A DNA stretch of 15,642 nucleotides from Oscillospiraceae bacterium. GTDB lineage: Bacteria > Bacillota > Clostridia > Oscillospirales > Oscillospiraceae. This document shows, piece after piece, positions 1 to 6,717 of the stretch (the first letter of the stretch is position 1; the number at the start of each line of letters is the position of its first letter). The notes beneath the pieces are model-generated. The model ran no database searches. It saw only the letters and a list, made by a program, of their open reading frames with translations, and was not told the DNA's origin. The translations under genes were made by a program, and so were the position numbers. Location of the stretch: positions 1 to 15,642 of the forward strand of contig JAFZQQ010000066.1 of assembly GCA_017620315.1 (NCBI GenBank). The letters run 5' to 3'.

Positions 1-1
1 A

Positions 2-427
2 TTCTGTCTGGGGCATATCCTGCTCATGACCTACGGGATCGGCTTTCACATCATTCTGTGTATTTATCCCATGTTTTTTAAGACGCTGATTTCGACGGGC
101 ATTGGTGTACAGGCCGCGGCAGACGCCGTGAATAAAACGGGTTCGTACACGATAGTTCAATTGATGGTTTTATATTTGATCTGCGACATCGGTGTATCTG
201 CTGCCTGGTATTACATGATTTTCAAAGGTAAACTGAATCTTGGCAAATGGGCGCTTTTGTGCTGCCCTCTTTCAACCATTTTGATCTATTTTCCGCTGAA
301 GATGATCCCGCTCCAGTTTTTCAAGGACTTCACGGTCGCGTTTGAATCGCTCGGCTGGCTGCTGATGTACCTTGCTTTGGCGAAGCATGCGGGAAAACAG
401 CGGCAGAGAGGTTTGCAAGATGAGTAA
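2..427 (+). CDS. Multi-pass membrane protein, C-terminal part (5' end outside window)
   Basis: The frame is open back to the window edge, so the ATG at 26 is probably internal; about 141 residues are visible. They contain roughly four hydrophobic stretches: the first around LGHILLMTYGIGFHIIL, then VQLMVLYLICDIGVSAAWYY, then LLCCPLSTILIYF, then LGWLLMYLALA. The end is short and basic (KHAGKQRQRG). There are no enzymatic motifs. It faintly resembles uncharacterised clostridial integral membrane proteins of the DUF6796 type, but I cannot confirm this. The gene is more AT-rich than the rest of the window. Its stop codon overlaps the ATG of a small downstream frame at 420, which implies translational coupling to a second gene. 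The product is an inner-membrane protein of unknown function. Confidence 0.7.
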   Translation, partial: FCLGHILLMTYGIGFHIILCIYPMFFKTLISTGIGVQAAADAVNKTGSYTIVQLMVLYLICDIGVSAAWYYMIFKGKLNLGKWALLCCPLSTILIYFPLKMIPLQFFKDFTVAFESLGWLLMYLALAKHAGKQRQRGLQDE

Positions 428-497
428 AGACAGGAAAACCGGAAAGAAAAAAGCGGCTAAGGTGCTCCGCATTGTCCTTCGAGTCTGTTTTGCCTGA
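420..497 (+). pseudogene. 25-codon stub, probable 5' remnant of a deleted membrane or secreted protein gene
   Basis: An ATG at 420 lies inside the end of the preceding gene. It has a good ribosome binding site (GAGAGG, about 8 nt upstream). The product starts MSKDRKTGKKKAAKVLRI and then becomes hydrophobic (VLRVCFA) before a TGA at 495-497. A lysine-rich start leading into a hydrophobic segment is how many clostridial membrane or secreted proteins begin. The protein stops just where a transmembrane helix should continue, and no other frame downstream continues it. Base composition also shifts to high GC near 480. I infer that the gene was cut by a deletion or rearrangement. A genuine 25-residue leader peptide is the alternative. 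Confidence 0.4.
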
Positions 498-636
498 ACG
501 CACGCATTATATCCGCGCGCACGGAAAATGGCAACACCTTTGCGCGCGCAGGCACGGGAAAAATGCGGACAGCGGTTCGGTTGCCGCACCCTCGCGAAGC
601 AGTCGGGCGAGCTCCGTCCGGCGCCGCTTTTGGGTA
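498..636. other. GC-rich stretch without a recognised gene
   Basis: Between the stub and the next promoter no frame has both a ribosome binding site and protein-like composition. The sequence is GC-rich and includes a 10-bp palindrome of alternating G and C at 541-550. No terminator with a T-run is seen for the upstream genes. It may hold eroded sequence from the truncated gene. Confidence 0.45.
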
Positions 637-665
637 TTGATTCTTTGTGGATATTCTGCTATAAT
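637..665 (+). promoter_or_regulatory. Sigma-A promoter for the zinc-ribbon protein
   Basis: The -35 is TTGATT at 637-642. The spacer is exactly 17 bp. The -10 is a consensus TATAAT at 660-665, preceded by TG one base upstream (an extended -10). Transcription should start near 672, giving a leader of about 60 nt before the ATG at 731. This is one of the best promoter matches in the window. Confidence 0.8.
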
Positions 666-681
666 GATATCTGTATAGTTA

Positions 682-704
682 TGGGCAAACTGTCATTTTG
701 CCCA
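682..704 (+). promoter_or_regulatory. Leader stem-loop of the zinc-ribbon gene
   Basis: TGGGCAAA at 682-689 pairs perfectly with TTTGCCCA at 697-704 across a 7-nt loop. It lies about 10 nt after the predicted transcription start and 15 nt before the ribosome binding site. It has no following T-run, so it is not a terminator. It may stabilise the 5' end of the mRNA or serve as a protein-binding site. Confidence 0.5.
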
Positions 705-730
705 AACCTTGTCTTCATCGGGAGGCAATT

Positions 731-1783
731 ATGGCTCTTTCACTCCATACCTGGTGTTGGTACTGCAAGCAGGAGATCCCTCCGAAATCAGAGGCGTGTC
801 CTTTTTGCTCCAAACCGCTTGACAGCTCGAAAAAGGTCGTAAGATGCCCGAAGTGCGGCAAATATCTGCTCAGCTCCGCCGAGCGGTGCGTTCAATGCGG
901 TCTGGTACTGCGTGAGATCGAGCGTCCGCAGCCGCCTCAGCAGCCGCAGCCCCCGGCGGGAGGTCTTGACGCCTCGATGCTCAAGCCCACGAGGGGCCTG
1001 GCGAGCGAAGCCGCCGAAGTGCCGGTCCCGGACGCCGAGGCCGAACCCGCAGAGGCTCCCGCTGCGGAGCCGACCGCCCAGCCCGAGCCCGACGCCGCGC
1101 CCAGCGGGAACGACGCCCTTCCTCCGCCGGATCCGGACAGCCCCGATATGCAGGAAACCCTGCGCACGCTTGAACAGCTTGAGGCGCAGGAGCGATATGA
1201 GGCGCAGGAGCGCTCCACGCGCAAGGTCGCGTGGATAGCCGTGGTCGTCGCAGTTCTGGCGGTCGTCGCCCTTGCCGCGGTCTTCTTCTTTACGCGTCCA
1301 AACAGGGCAAAGCCCGGCGCGGACAGCCCCTCCAAACCCGTCGTCTGCGCCGAGGGCGAGCATGAATGGCTTCCCGCCGACTGTATACATCCCAAAACCT
1401 GCGCCAAGTGCGGCAAGACAGAGGGCGAGGCGCTCGGCCATCATTTCGTGGACAATGTGTGCACCGTCTGCGGCGCGTACAAGAAGCCCTTTTATTTCAC
1501 CGGAGCCGACTGCGAGCGCGACGGAGGCATCGTCATCTTCTGGGGCGACGTGAAGAACTATACCGGGGTCGACGTCAAGGAGCTTCAGGTGCGTCTGGAT
1601 CTCTTTGACAAGGACATGAATCAGATCGCGTCCGAGACCAGGAACGTTTTGAGCGAACCGCTCGCCCCGCTGGAGACCGTCCAATGGCAGCTGCGCTACG
1701 ACGACGCGGCGATCAAGTGGAAATACTGGCGCGTTGCCGCCGTTGATTACACGCCCGTCGAACCGCTGCCGACCTCCCCGTAA
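731..1783 (+). CDS. Zinc-ribbon, single-pass membrane protein with a C-terminal FxLYD-like domain
   Basis: The start is ATG 731 (350 aa) because GGAGG at 721-725 sits 5 nt upstream; longer in-frame starts lack such a site. The N-terminus holds two zinc ribbons: CxxC pairs at residues 9/12 and 23/26, then 39/42 and 53/56. A Pro/Ala/Glu-rich linker follows (about 65-155), then one membrane span at about 166-187. After it come CAEGEHEW and further CxxC pairs (224/227 and 244/247), a Cys-His motif seen in many clostridial surface proteins. The last ~85 residues (VDVKELQVRLDLFD, SETRNVLSEPLAPLET) resemble the FxLYD fold, which handles extracellular interactions. The ribbons probably lie in the cytoplasm and the C-terminal part outside. 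No enzyme activity is indicated and the function is unknown. The gene stands alone behind its own promoter. Confidence 0.85.
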   Translation: MALSLHTWCWYCKQEIPPKSEACPFCSKPLDSSKKVVRCPKCGKYLLSSAERCVQCGLVLREIERPQPPQQPQPPAGGLDASMLKPTRGLASEAAEVPVPDAEAEPAEAPAAEPTAQPEPDAAPSGNDALPPPDPDSPDMQETLRTLEQLEAQERYEAQERSTRKVAWIAVVVAVLAVVALAAVFFFTRPNRAKPGADSPSKPVVCAEGEHEWLPADCIHPKTCAKCGKTEGEALGHHFVDNVCTVCGAYKKPFYFTGADCERDGGIVIFWGDVKNYTGVDVKELQVRLDLFDKDMNQIASETRNVLSEPLAPLETVQWQLRYDDAAIKWKYWRVAAVDYTPVEPLPTSP

Positions 1784-1796
1784 TACCGCGCGGGCG

Positions 1797-2777
1797 TTAC
1801 AAAGGCAAAGTTGAAGAAGAGACCCGGGGCGAGTCGATCGTCTCCGGGTCTCGTATTATACTGGGATACCATCGGTCGGGGGTGAAATAGTCTGTGTAGA
1901 TCCCGCTCAGCCCCTGCGGCTGCCACGCCTCAAAAAAGCTCAGATCGTTGACCGTGTGGGCAAAGACCAACGTGTCCGGAGACGCGCCGAGCACGGCGTC
2001 GAGCAGCTCGCGGGTGAGCCTGTCCTGCGCGACGGTTATCCCCCAGGGTCTGTGCGCGGCGGCGAAGTCTCCCAAACGGTCGGGCTCGGTCTCAAGGCGG
2101 TAGAGCGTGAGGATCACGCGGGCATAGCCCAGCTGCGAAACTGCATCGTATTCCCCGTAATCATATACCTGCGGGATGAAATGATCGCCGAGCTCTCCGG
2201 CGCGCCTGCGTATCTCCGAGAGCGCGTCGACGTTGCCCTCCTCATCCTTGACGTCGGTGATGATCGAGCAGTCGGGGTGCGCTTTGAGCCAGTCGAGCAG
2301 CGCGTCGAGATCCATGAGCGTGAGACGCGCAAAGGCGCGCCGCGCAAGGAACTCCTCTTCCGTAAGGCAGCCCTCTGTGCCGAACATGCGCCTTGCCATG
2401 CTCTCCCAGTCGTGCAGCAGCACAAGCTCGCCGTCGGCGCTGCGACTTATGTCCACCTCAATGAACCGATGGCCCCCCGCATAGGCAAGCTCAAGCGCCT
2501 CAAGCGAATTGGTGAGCCTGTAGCCCCATATCGCGCCGCCCGCGTGCGCTATGAGCACCGGCCTCGCGTCAAGATCGAGGGCCGGAGGCGGCGCTTCGAC
2601 CTCCTGCGGCTCCGGCTCGGGCTCGGGCTCGGGCGGTTCGGCAGGCTCCTCCGTCAGCGGCTCCGCGGCCTGTTCCGCCGGCGGGGGCGCGCTTTCTTCT
2701 TCCGGCACAGGGACGCTCTGCGCGCAGGCGCAGAGCAGAACGGCGGAAAGCAGCAGCAGGCAGATCACTCGCCTCAC
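1797..2777 (-). CDS. Lipoprotein glycerophosphodiester phosphodiesterase (GDPD family)
   Basis: It would hydrolyse glycerophosphodiesters to glycerol-3-phosphate and an alcohol, on the outer face of the membrane. The start is GTG 2777 (326 aa): AGGAGG lies 10 nt upstream and GTGA overlaps the stop of the preceding gene. Residues 1-18 are a lipoprotein signal (VICLLLLSAVLLCAC, lipid-carrying Cys about 18). A Pro-Glu-rich spacer (about 25-65) could carry the enzyme through the wall. The GDPD core begins at HAGG (His about 78), with NSLEAL, IEVDI (Glu and Asp about 107 and 109) and LVLLHD (His about 122), the family's catalytic and metal ligands. Later motifs are ITDVKDE and IYTDYFTP. The last ~20 residues run through a terminator-like hairpin and may be an artefactual extension. 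The neighbour makes or modifies polyglycerophosphate, so teichoic-acid turnover is the likely job (inference). Confidence 0.88.
   Translation of the reverse strand: MRRVICLLLLSAVLLCACAQSVPVPEEESAPPPAEQAAEPLTEEPAEPPEPEPEPEPQEVEAPPPALDLDARPVLIAHAGGAIWGYRLTNSLEALELAYAGGHRFIEVDISRSADGELVLLHDWESMARRMFGTEGCLTEEEFLARRAFARLTLMDLDALLDWLKAHPDCSIITDVKDEEGNVDALSEIRRRAGELGDHFIPQVYDYGEYDAVSQLGYARVILTLYRLETEPDRLGDFAAAHRPWGITVAQDRLTRELLDAVLGASPDTLVFAHTVNDLSFFEAWQPQGLSGIYTDYFTPDRWYPSIIRDPETIDSPRVSSSTLPL
1819..1852. terminator. Terminator-like hairpin between convergent genes
   Basis: GAGACCCGG at 1819-1827 pairs perfectly with CCGGGTCTC at 1844-1852 (9 bp, 16-nt loop). On the minus strand the 3' arm is followed by a T-rich stretch (TTCTTCAACTTTG). 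On the plus strand the following GTATTATA is poorer. It therefore fits best as the end of the minus-strand operon and may also stop the zinc-ribbon transcript. It lies inside the last codons of the minus-strand gene, which is unusual. Confidence 0.55.
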
Positions 2778-4693
2778 TGCTTCCCCGCCTCCTCTCGGCA
2801 ATGGCTGAACACGCTGCCGCCGCTGTAGACAAAATCGCGCACGACCGCGCGGTATTCCTCCATGGCCTCTCTGTACTCGTCCGGTATATCGGTGCAGAAG
2901 CTTCCGTCAGACGCTCCGAAAAGGCGCGAGCGGTAAACGAGGAAGAACGGGTCTATCCTGCGCTCGAGCCAGCGGTAATACCTGCTCAGCGGCAGTCTGA
3001 GGTATTTGAGGGTATGGAAACCCAGCATCGTGCTGCTCTCGGCGCGCTCAAGCTCCGGCGCGTCAAGGTCGTAGTTCGTCCAGATCACATACTCGGTCGA
3101 GAGCATTTCGGAAAGCTCCTCCGTGCTCCACTCGCCCGTATCGGACGTGTCGACACAGCCCAGCGCCTCGTAGACCGTCTTTCCGGAGGCGATCAGGTTC
3201 GGCAGATGGTCGCCCCAGAAGACGATCATCACCTTTTCGTCAACGCCGCCAAAATAGTCCGTGAGCCGTTTGAGCGCGGCGTCGGCGTCACGTGCGCCAT
3301 AGGCGTAGGTCCTCAGGCACTCCCGTTCTTTTTTGTTCAAAAGCTCGCTTTCGAGAACAATGTCGTTGTCCTTTCCGAACCTGCCGGAGGTATAAGGCTG
3401 GTGATTCTCCATCGAGATCGCATAGAACATCAGCGGAGCATCGTCCTCACGCGCCTCGTAAAGGCTGATCAGCTTCTCCGAAAGCGCCATGTCCGAGATG
3501 TGCCCGCCCTTCATTTCGACGTCGGAGGGGAAGTCCACGTCAAAGTAGGTCTCCTCAAAGCCGAGGGCGTGATAGATCCAGCGGCGGTTATAGAGCTCGT
3601 CGCTGTAGGAGTGCACAAAATACTCTCTATAGCCCTCGGCGTCAAAGACGTCGGTAAGGCAGGGCAGGGAATAGTAGATCTCGTCCGGGAGGGAGGTCAG
3701 GTCGTCCGCGCCGCGCAGGAAAGCGCTGCAAAGCCCTGTCAGCACCTCCATTTCGACATAGCCCGTGCCCCCGGCATAGGTGATGGTCTGGAACTTCCCA
3801 TGAGGGCAGGTCTTTTGCAGCTCGTGGAAGTGCGGCAGGGGATCCTCCTCAAAGCTCACGCCCGGAAGCCGCGTAAGGTCGAAAAAGCTCTCGCTCATAA
3901 GGAAGATGACCGTCGCGCGGTCAGGCTCCTTTTCCTCGGGCGCGCTCTCTTCCGCCACCAGGGCGTCGGCCTGTGTGTTGACCTCCGTCTCCGTTTTCGG
4001 CTCTTCCGTCTCCTGCCGCTCGAGTGTATCCGTCTCAAGGCTGATCCGGTCGAGCACGGCGCGATCCTCCTCCTGTGTGGGCAGCATATCCTCCCTGTAG
4101 AGCGCGTACAGCCTCAAAAGGGTCTCCTGCTCGGAGGGCGCCGTGGTCATCGGCTCGTAGAACGCCTCGCCGAACGGCAGCGCAAACAGAAGAAGCAGCG
4201 CGCAGGCTCCTGTCGCGCCGCAGACGCGGCGAGCGACCGGTTTCGCGGCGAAAAAGGCGCGTTTCCATATCAGCACAGCAAGAACGCCGACCCAGATCAG
4301 CGGCGAGGCGACGACCCAGAAGGAGATATGGAGCTGCGGCACGGCAAAACCGGCGATCTCCCCGAGCTGACCCGCCAGCGCAAGGTCGACCGGCATGAGC
4401 GGAGAACCGTTGATCATCAGCTTATAATGGCTGATCAGATTTGCCGTGAGCGGCACGACGCCGACGAGCCACGCCGCCCACGCCCGACCGGTCGCCCCGT
4501 AGACTGCCGCAAGCGCGGCGGCAAAAATGGCGCAGTCAAACAGGAACGCGCCCGGGCTGCGAACCAGCCATCCAAGCGCGTCCTCCATCCCGCCGCGCGA
4601 AAGCGCCCTGCACAGCAGGACGAGCAGCAGCGGCAGCAGACACAGCAAAGCGGGGCGAAGCGCCTCCCGCAGCTTTATTTTTTCGAGCTTCAT
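2774..4693 (-). CDS. LTA synthase family membrane sulfatase-fold protein
   Basis: It belongs to the LtaS family, membrane enzymes that transfer glycerophosphate from phosphatidylglycerol to build lipoteichoic acid, or related phosphoglycerol transferases. The start is ATG 4693 (639 aa), with GGGAG 9 nt upstream; the longer form from 4747 lacks a ribosome binding site. Five membrane spans fill residues about 13-180. An acidic linker follows (about 185-255), then the extracellular alkaline-phosphatase-like domain. Visible active-site motifs are MSESFF (metal Glu about 268), YAGGTGYVEMEVLTG (presumed catalytic Thr about 310), MENHQPY (His about 431) and FWGDHLP (Asp/His about 495-496). All expected ligands seem present, so the enzyme should be active. 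It is first in a two-gene operon with the GDPD lipoprotein. The exact polymer made cannot be told from sequence. Confidence 0.88.
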   Translation of the reverse strand: MKLEKIKLREALRPALLCLLPLLLVLLCRALSRGGMEDALGWLVRSPGAFLFDCAIFAAALAAVYGATGRAWAAWLVGVVPLTANLISHYKLMINGSPLMPVDLALAGQLGEIAGFAVPQLHISFWVVASPLIWVGVLAVLIWKRAFFAAKPVARRVCGATGACALLLLFALPFGEAFYEPMTTAPSEQETLLRLYALYREDMLPTQEEDRAVLDRISLETDTLERQETEEPKTETEVNTQADALVAEESAPEEKEPDRATVIFLMSESFFDLTRLPGVSFEEDPLPHFHELQKTCPHGKFQTITYAGGTGYVEMEVLTGLCSAFLRGADDLTSLPDEIYYSLPCLTDVFDAEGYREYFVHSYSDELYNRRWIYHALGFEETYFDVDFPSDVEMKGGHISDMALSEKLISLYEAREDDAPLMFYAISMENHQPYTSGRFGKDNDIVLESELLNKKERECLRTYAYGARDADAALKRLTDYFGGVDEKVMIVFWGDHLPNLIASGKTVYEALGCVDTSDTGEWSTEELSEMLSTEYVIWTNYDLDAPELERAESSTMLGFHTLKYLRLPLSRYYRWLERRIDPFFLVYRSRLFGASDGSFCTDIPDEYREAMEEYRAVVRDFVYSGGSVFSHCREEAGKQ

Positions 4694-4776
4694 GCACTCA
4701 GTCTCCCAAACGGCGGCACGGATCCGCCCGCCGACAGCTTTTATCATAACGCAGGTTACGCGGAAAATGCGTTGCT

Positions 4777-4805
4777 ATTCTATAGTATATTTGCCAAAAA
4801 GTCAA
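4777..4805 (-). promoter_or_regulatory. Sigma-A promoter of the LtaS-like/GDPD operon
   Basis: Reading the minus strand, TTGACT (4805-4800) is followed by 17 bp and then TAGAAT (4782-4777). Transcription should start near 4770, giving a leader of about 75 nt before ATG 4693. It is divergent from the PhnD-like gene's promoter, with the two -35 boxes about 37 bp apart. Confidence 0.75.
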
Positions 4806-4842
4806 TGTTTGAACAATGCGTCCAAACGCCGAAAAAAACCTC

Positions 4843-4872
4843 TTGAACAACAAGTGAAAGCTATGGTATTAT
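4843..4872 (+). promoter_or_regulatory. Sigma-A promoter of the PhnD-like lipoprotein gene
   Basis: TTGAAC at 4843-4848, an 18-bp spacer and TATTAT at 4867-4872, with TG just upstream of the -10 (extended -10). Predicted start near 4879, giving a leader of about 100 nt. The 8-mer TTGAACAA that forms the -35 also occurs at 4809-4816 and could be an operator half-site. Confidence 0.65.
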
Positions 4873-4885
4873 ATACATAAGTGAG

Positions 4886-4953
4886 AAGCATTCGGCCGAT
4901 GTTTGTCCGTCGGCCGTCGGAGTGCTTACGGAGAGCGCTTAAAATATGCTCCG
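4886..4953 (+). promoter_or_regulatory. Structured 5' leader, two hairpins, of the PhnD-like gene
   Basis: The first hairpin has AAGCATT (4886-4892) pairing with AGTGCTT (4921-4927, one G-U), and inside it CGGCCGA (4893-4899) pairing perfectly with TCGGCCG (4910-4916). A TCGG bulge sits at 4917-4920 on the 3' side and the loop is 10 nt. A second weaker stem pairs CGGAG (4929-4933) with CTCCG (4949-4953). Both lie between the promoter and the ribosome binding site near 4964-4968. I do not recognise a known riboswitch class. A cis-acting regulatory leader is inferred. Confidence 0.45.
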
Positions 4954-4978
4954 AATTTGAAAAAGAGGTAGGCGCCGT

Positions 4979-6049
4979 ATGAAAAGAGCATTTGCCGTTT
5001 TGCTGTCTCTTGCGCTCGTCATCGGGCTTTTGTCCGCCTGCGGAGGCAGCATACCGATCAATAAGCCCTCCGGAGATGCGCAGCAGCCCTCCGAAGCCGA
5101 GCCCCTCAAGCAGATCAAGGTGCTGCGCGTGATCTTTGTGCCCTCTCACGACGCGCAGGAGATCCTCGACGCCGTCGAGCCGCTCAAGGGATTGCTCACA
5201 ACCGAGCTTGCGTCTTCAGGGTACGAGGTCGGGGAGGTAAAGATCACCGTCGGAGACTCCTATGAGGCCGTCGGAGACGCGCTGGCCGCGGGCGGCGCGG
5301 ACGTGGCGGTCGGCATGCCCGGCGGCACCTATGTCCTTTACGACAACGCGTGCGACGTGATACTGACCTCCACGCGAAACGGGCTGAGCAAGGACTATGA
5401 CGACGCGAAGTCCTGGAATGACGAGATGCCCACCGTATCCGTCGACATCCAGACGACCTTCTACCGCGCGCTTCTGATCGCCGGCCCCTCCGAGACCGGA
5501 AGGGCGCTCGCGGCAAAGGTCAACTCCGGGCAGAAGCTCACCTGGGCGGAGCTGGACGCGGCGAACTGGAGCATCATGGACACGACCTCCTCCGCCGGTT
5601 ACATCTATCCCTGTCTGTGGCTTGAAAAGCAGTATGGCAAGGGCATCTCCGCTCTCAGCCACACCGTCGTCTCCCATTCCTACGACGAGGCGTTCAAGCG
5701 CCTCGCCTCCGGCGAGGTCGACGTGCTGATGACCTATGCCGACGCCCGGCGCGACTACGCGACGCAGTGGAACGCCGAGTTCGGGCGCGAGGAATCCATC
5801 TGGGGTGACACCAACGTCATCGGCGTGACCCCCGGCATCTATAACGACACCGTTACGACCAGCAAGGCCTCCCCCATCATGGACGCCGCGCTTGAGGCGG
5901 CTCTGCAGGAAGCCTTCATCCGCCTCGCCGAGACTGAGGCGGGCAAGGCCGCCATAGCCATCTACAACCACAAGGGCTATCAAAAGGCGGTATCCTCGGA
6001 TTACGACAACGAGCGCGCCGCGCAGGCGCTTTTGAGCGATTTGAGTTAA
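4979..6049 (+). CDS. PhnD-like phosphate/phosphite/phosphonate-type substrate-binding lipoprotein
   Basis: This is the extracellular ligand-binding component of an ABC importer (PhnD-type, periplasmic-binding fold type 2). Residues 1-21 are a lipoprotein signal ending LLSAC (lipidated Cys21). The mature domain opens with KVLRVIFVPSHDAQEILDAV and has the ligand-pocket stretch DTTSSAGYIYP (about 201-211), as in PhnD-family proteins where the Ser/Thr and Gly residues hold an oxyanion. GEVDVLMTYADARR and VIGVTPGI are further family-like segments. The length (356 aa) is normal. A weak AGAGG lies 10 nt upstream of ATG 4979. No permease or ATPase gene is adjacent: neighbours on both sides are divergent or convergent. 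It must therefore share a transporter encoded elsewhere or act as a sensor or binding protein. The ligand is not certain. Confidence 0.85.
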   Translation: MKRAFAVLLSLALVIGLLSACGGSIPINKPSGDAQQPSEAEPLKQIKVLRVIFVPSHDAQEILDAVEPLKGLLTTELASSGYEVGEVKITVGDSYEAVGDALAAGGADVAVGMPGGTYVLYDNACDVILTSTRNGLSKDYDDAKSWNDEMPTVSVDIQTTFYRALLIAGPSETGRALAAKVNSGQKLTWAELDAANWSIMDTTSSAGYIYPCLWLEKQYGKGISALSHTVVSHSYDEAFKRLASGEVDVLMTYADARRDYATQWNAEFGREESIWGDTNVIGVTPGIYNDTVTTSKASPIMDAALEAALQEAFIRLAETEAGKAAIAIYNHKGYQKAVSSDYDNERAAQALLSDLS

Positions 6050-6690
6050 CGCGGCTCCTCCGCGCTCTTTCCGTAAATCAGCGGCTGCGCGGCATGGCGC
6101 GAGAAGAACTGGATAAACGGCCCCAGCCCCAGCGCACAGACCAGCGTGCCCGCGCCGACAATACCGCCCAGCAGGAACGCGACCGCCACGCAGACGGAAT
6201 CCGTCAGCATCCTGCACCAGAAGTATTTGCGCCCGCTTTTCTTGCTGAGAACGAGCGAAAGCGCGTCGTAAGGCGCTATGCCTACGTCGGCCGTCTGATA
6301 GAGCGCGCAGGCAAAGCTGAGCACCAGTACCCCGGCGAGCATCAGCGCAAGGCGCGGCAAAAGCGCCTCGGGCAACGGCCCGCGCGCGAGGACTGCCTTT
6401 TCCGTCAGCGACGCAAGCGGCCCCACGCAGAACCAGTTCACGAACGTCCCGACGCCGGTCATCTCCCTCGCGAAACGCCATTCGACAAGGAACCACAGGC
6501 AGTTCATGCCGATCAGTATCAGCGAAAAATCGACCCCGACACGCTCGCCGATGGCGATGACCATCGCGGTGGAGGGGTCGTTTCCCATGAGGGAAAGCTT
6601 GAAAAGCGCAACTCCGACGCCCATGACCGCGATCCCCGCGAGCATCACCGCCACTCTGCGCGCATAGCCCTTTTGCTTCGTCTCCGCCAT
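6046..6690 (-). CDS. YczE/YitT-like integral membrane protein
   Basis: The start is ATG 6690 (214 aa), since AGGAAGGGGG lies directly upstream and the predicted transcription start is near 6711, which rules out longer forms. About five or six hydrophobic segments are visible: VAVMLAGIAVMGVGVALF, FSLILIGMNCLWFLV, NWFCVGPLASL, LALMLAGVLVLSFACALY, SVCVAVAFLLGGIVGAGTLV and a final LGLGPFIQFF. VGIAPYDAL followed later by GTLVCALGLGPFI is the pattern of the YczE/YyaS family, which in Bacillus subtilis includes a protein needed for surfactin production. No catalytic residues are seen and the molecular role of the family is poorly known. The gene is monocistronic. Its TAA overlaps the TAA of the convergent PhnD-like gene in the shared TTAA at 6046-6049. 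Confidence 0.8.
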   Translation of the reverse strand: MAETKQKGYARRVAVMLAGIAVMGVGVALFKLSLMGNDPSTAMVIAIGERVGVDFSLILIGMNCLWFLVEWRFAREMTGVGTFVNWFCVGPLASLTEKAVLARGPLPEALLPRLALMLAGVLVLSFACALYQTADVGIAPYDALSLVLSKKSGRKYFWCRMLTDSVCVAVAFLLGGIVGAGTLVCALGLGPFIQFFSRHAAQPLIYGKSAEEPR

Positions 6691-6717
6691 CCCCCTTCCT
6701 CGTTTTCCCATCCTTTG

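Noticed and set aside
541..550. TGCGCGCGCA palindrome
   Set aside because: Alternating GC is expected by chance in this composition and has no associated signal.
788..1684. Minus-strand frame opposite the zinc-ribbon gene
   Set aside because: Its composition is a mirror of the Pro/Ala/Glu linker, and the plus-strand gene has a promoter, ribosome binding site and zinc motifs.
2605..2650. Short repeated codons in the GDPD gene
   Set aside because: They encode a Pro-Glu spacer typical of wall-spanning lipoproteins, not a mobile or CRISPR-type repeat.
2801..4846. Very long plus-strand open frame opposite the LtaS-like gene
   Set aside because: It mirrors the real gene's codon bias in GC-rich DNA. 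The translation is Arg/His-rich without domains, has no ribosome binding site, and the opposite strand has a clear family match.
4809..4850. Direct repeat TTGAACAA (4809-4816 and 4843-4850) between divergent promoters
   Set aside because: Two short AT-rich copies 34 bp apart, one serving as the -35 box, are too little to call an operator.
5216..6496. Minus-strand open frame of over 400 codons across the PhnD-like and YczE-like genes
   Set aside because: It spans two well-supported genes, has low-complexity composition and no start signals.
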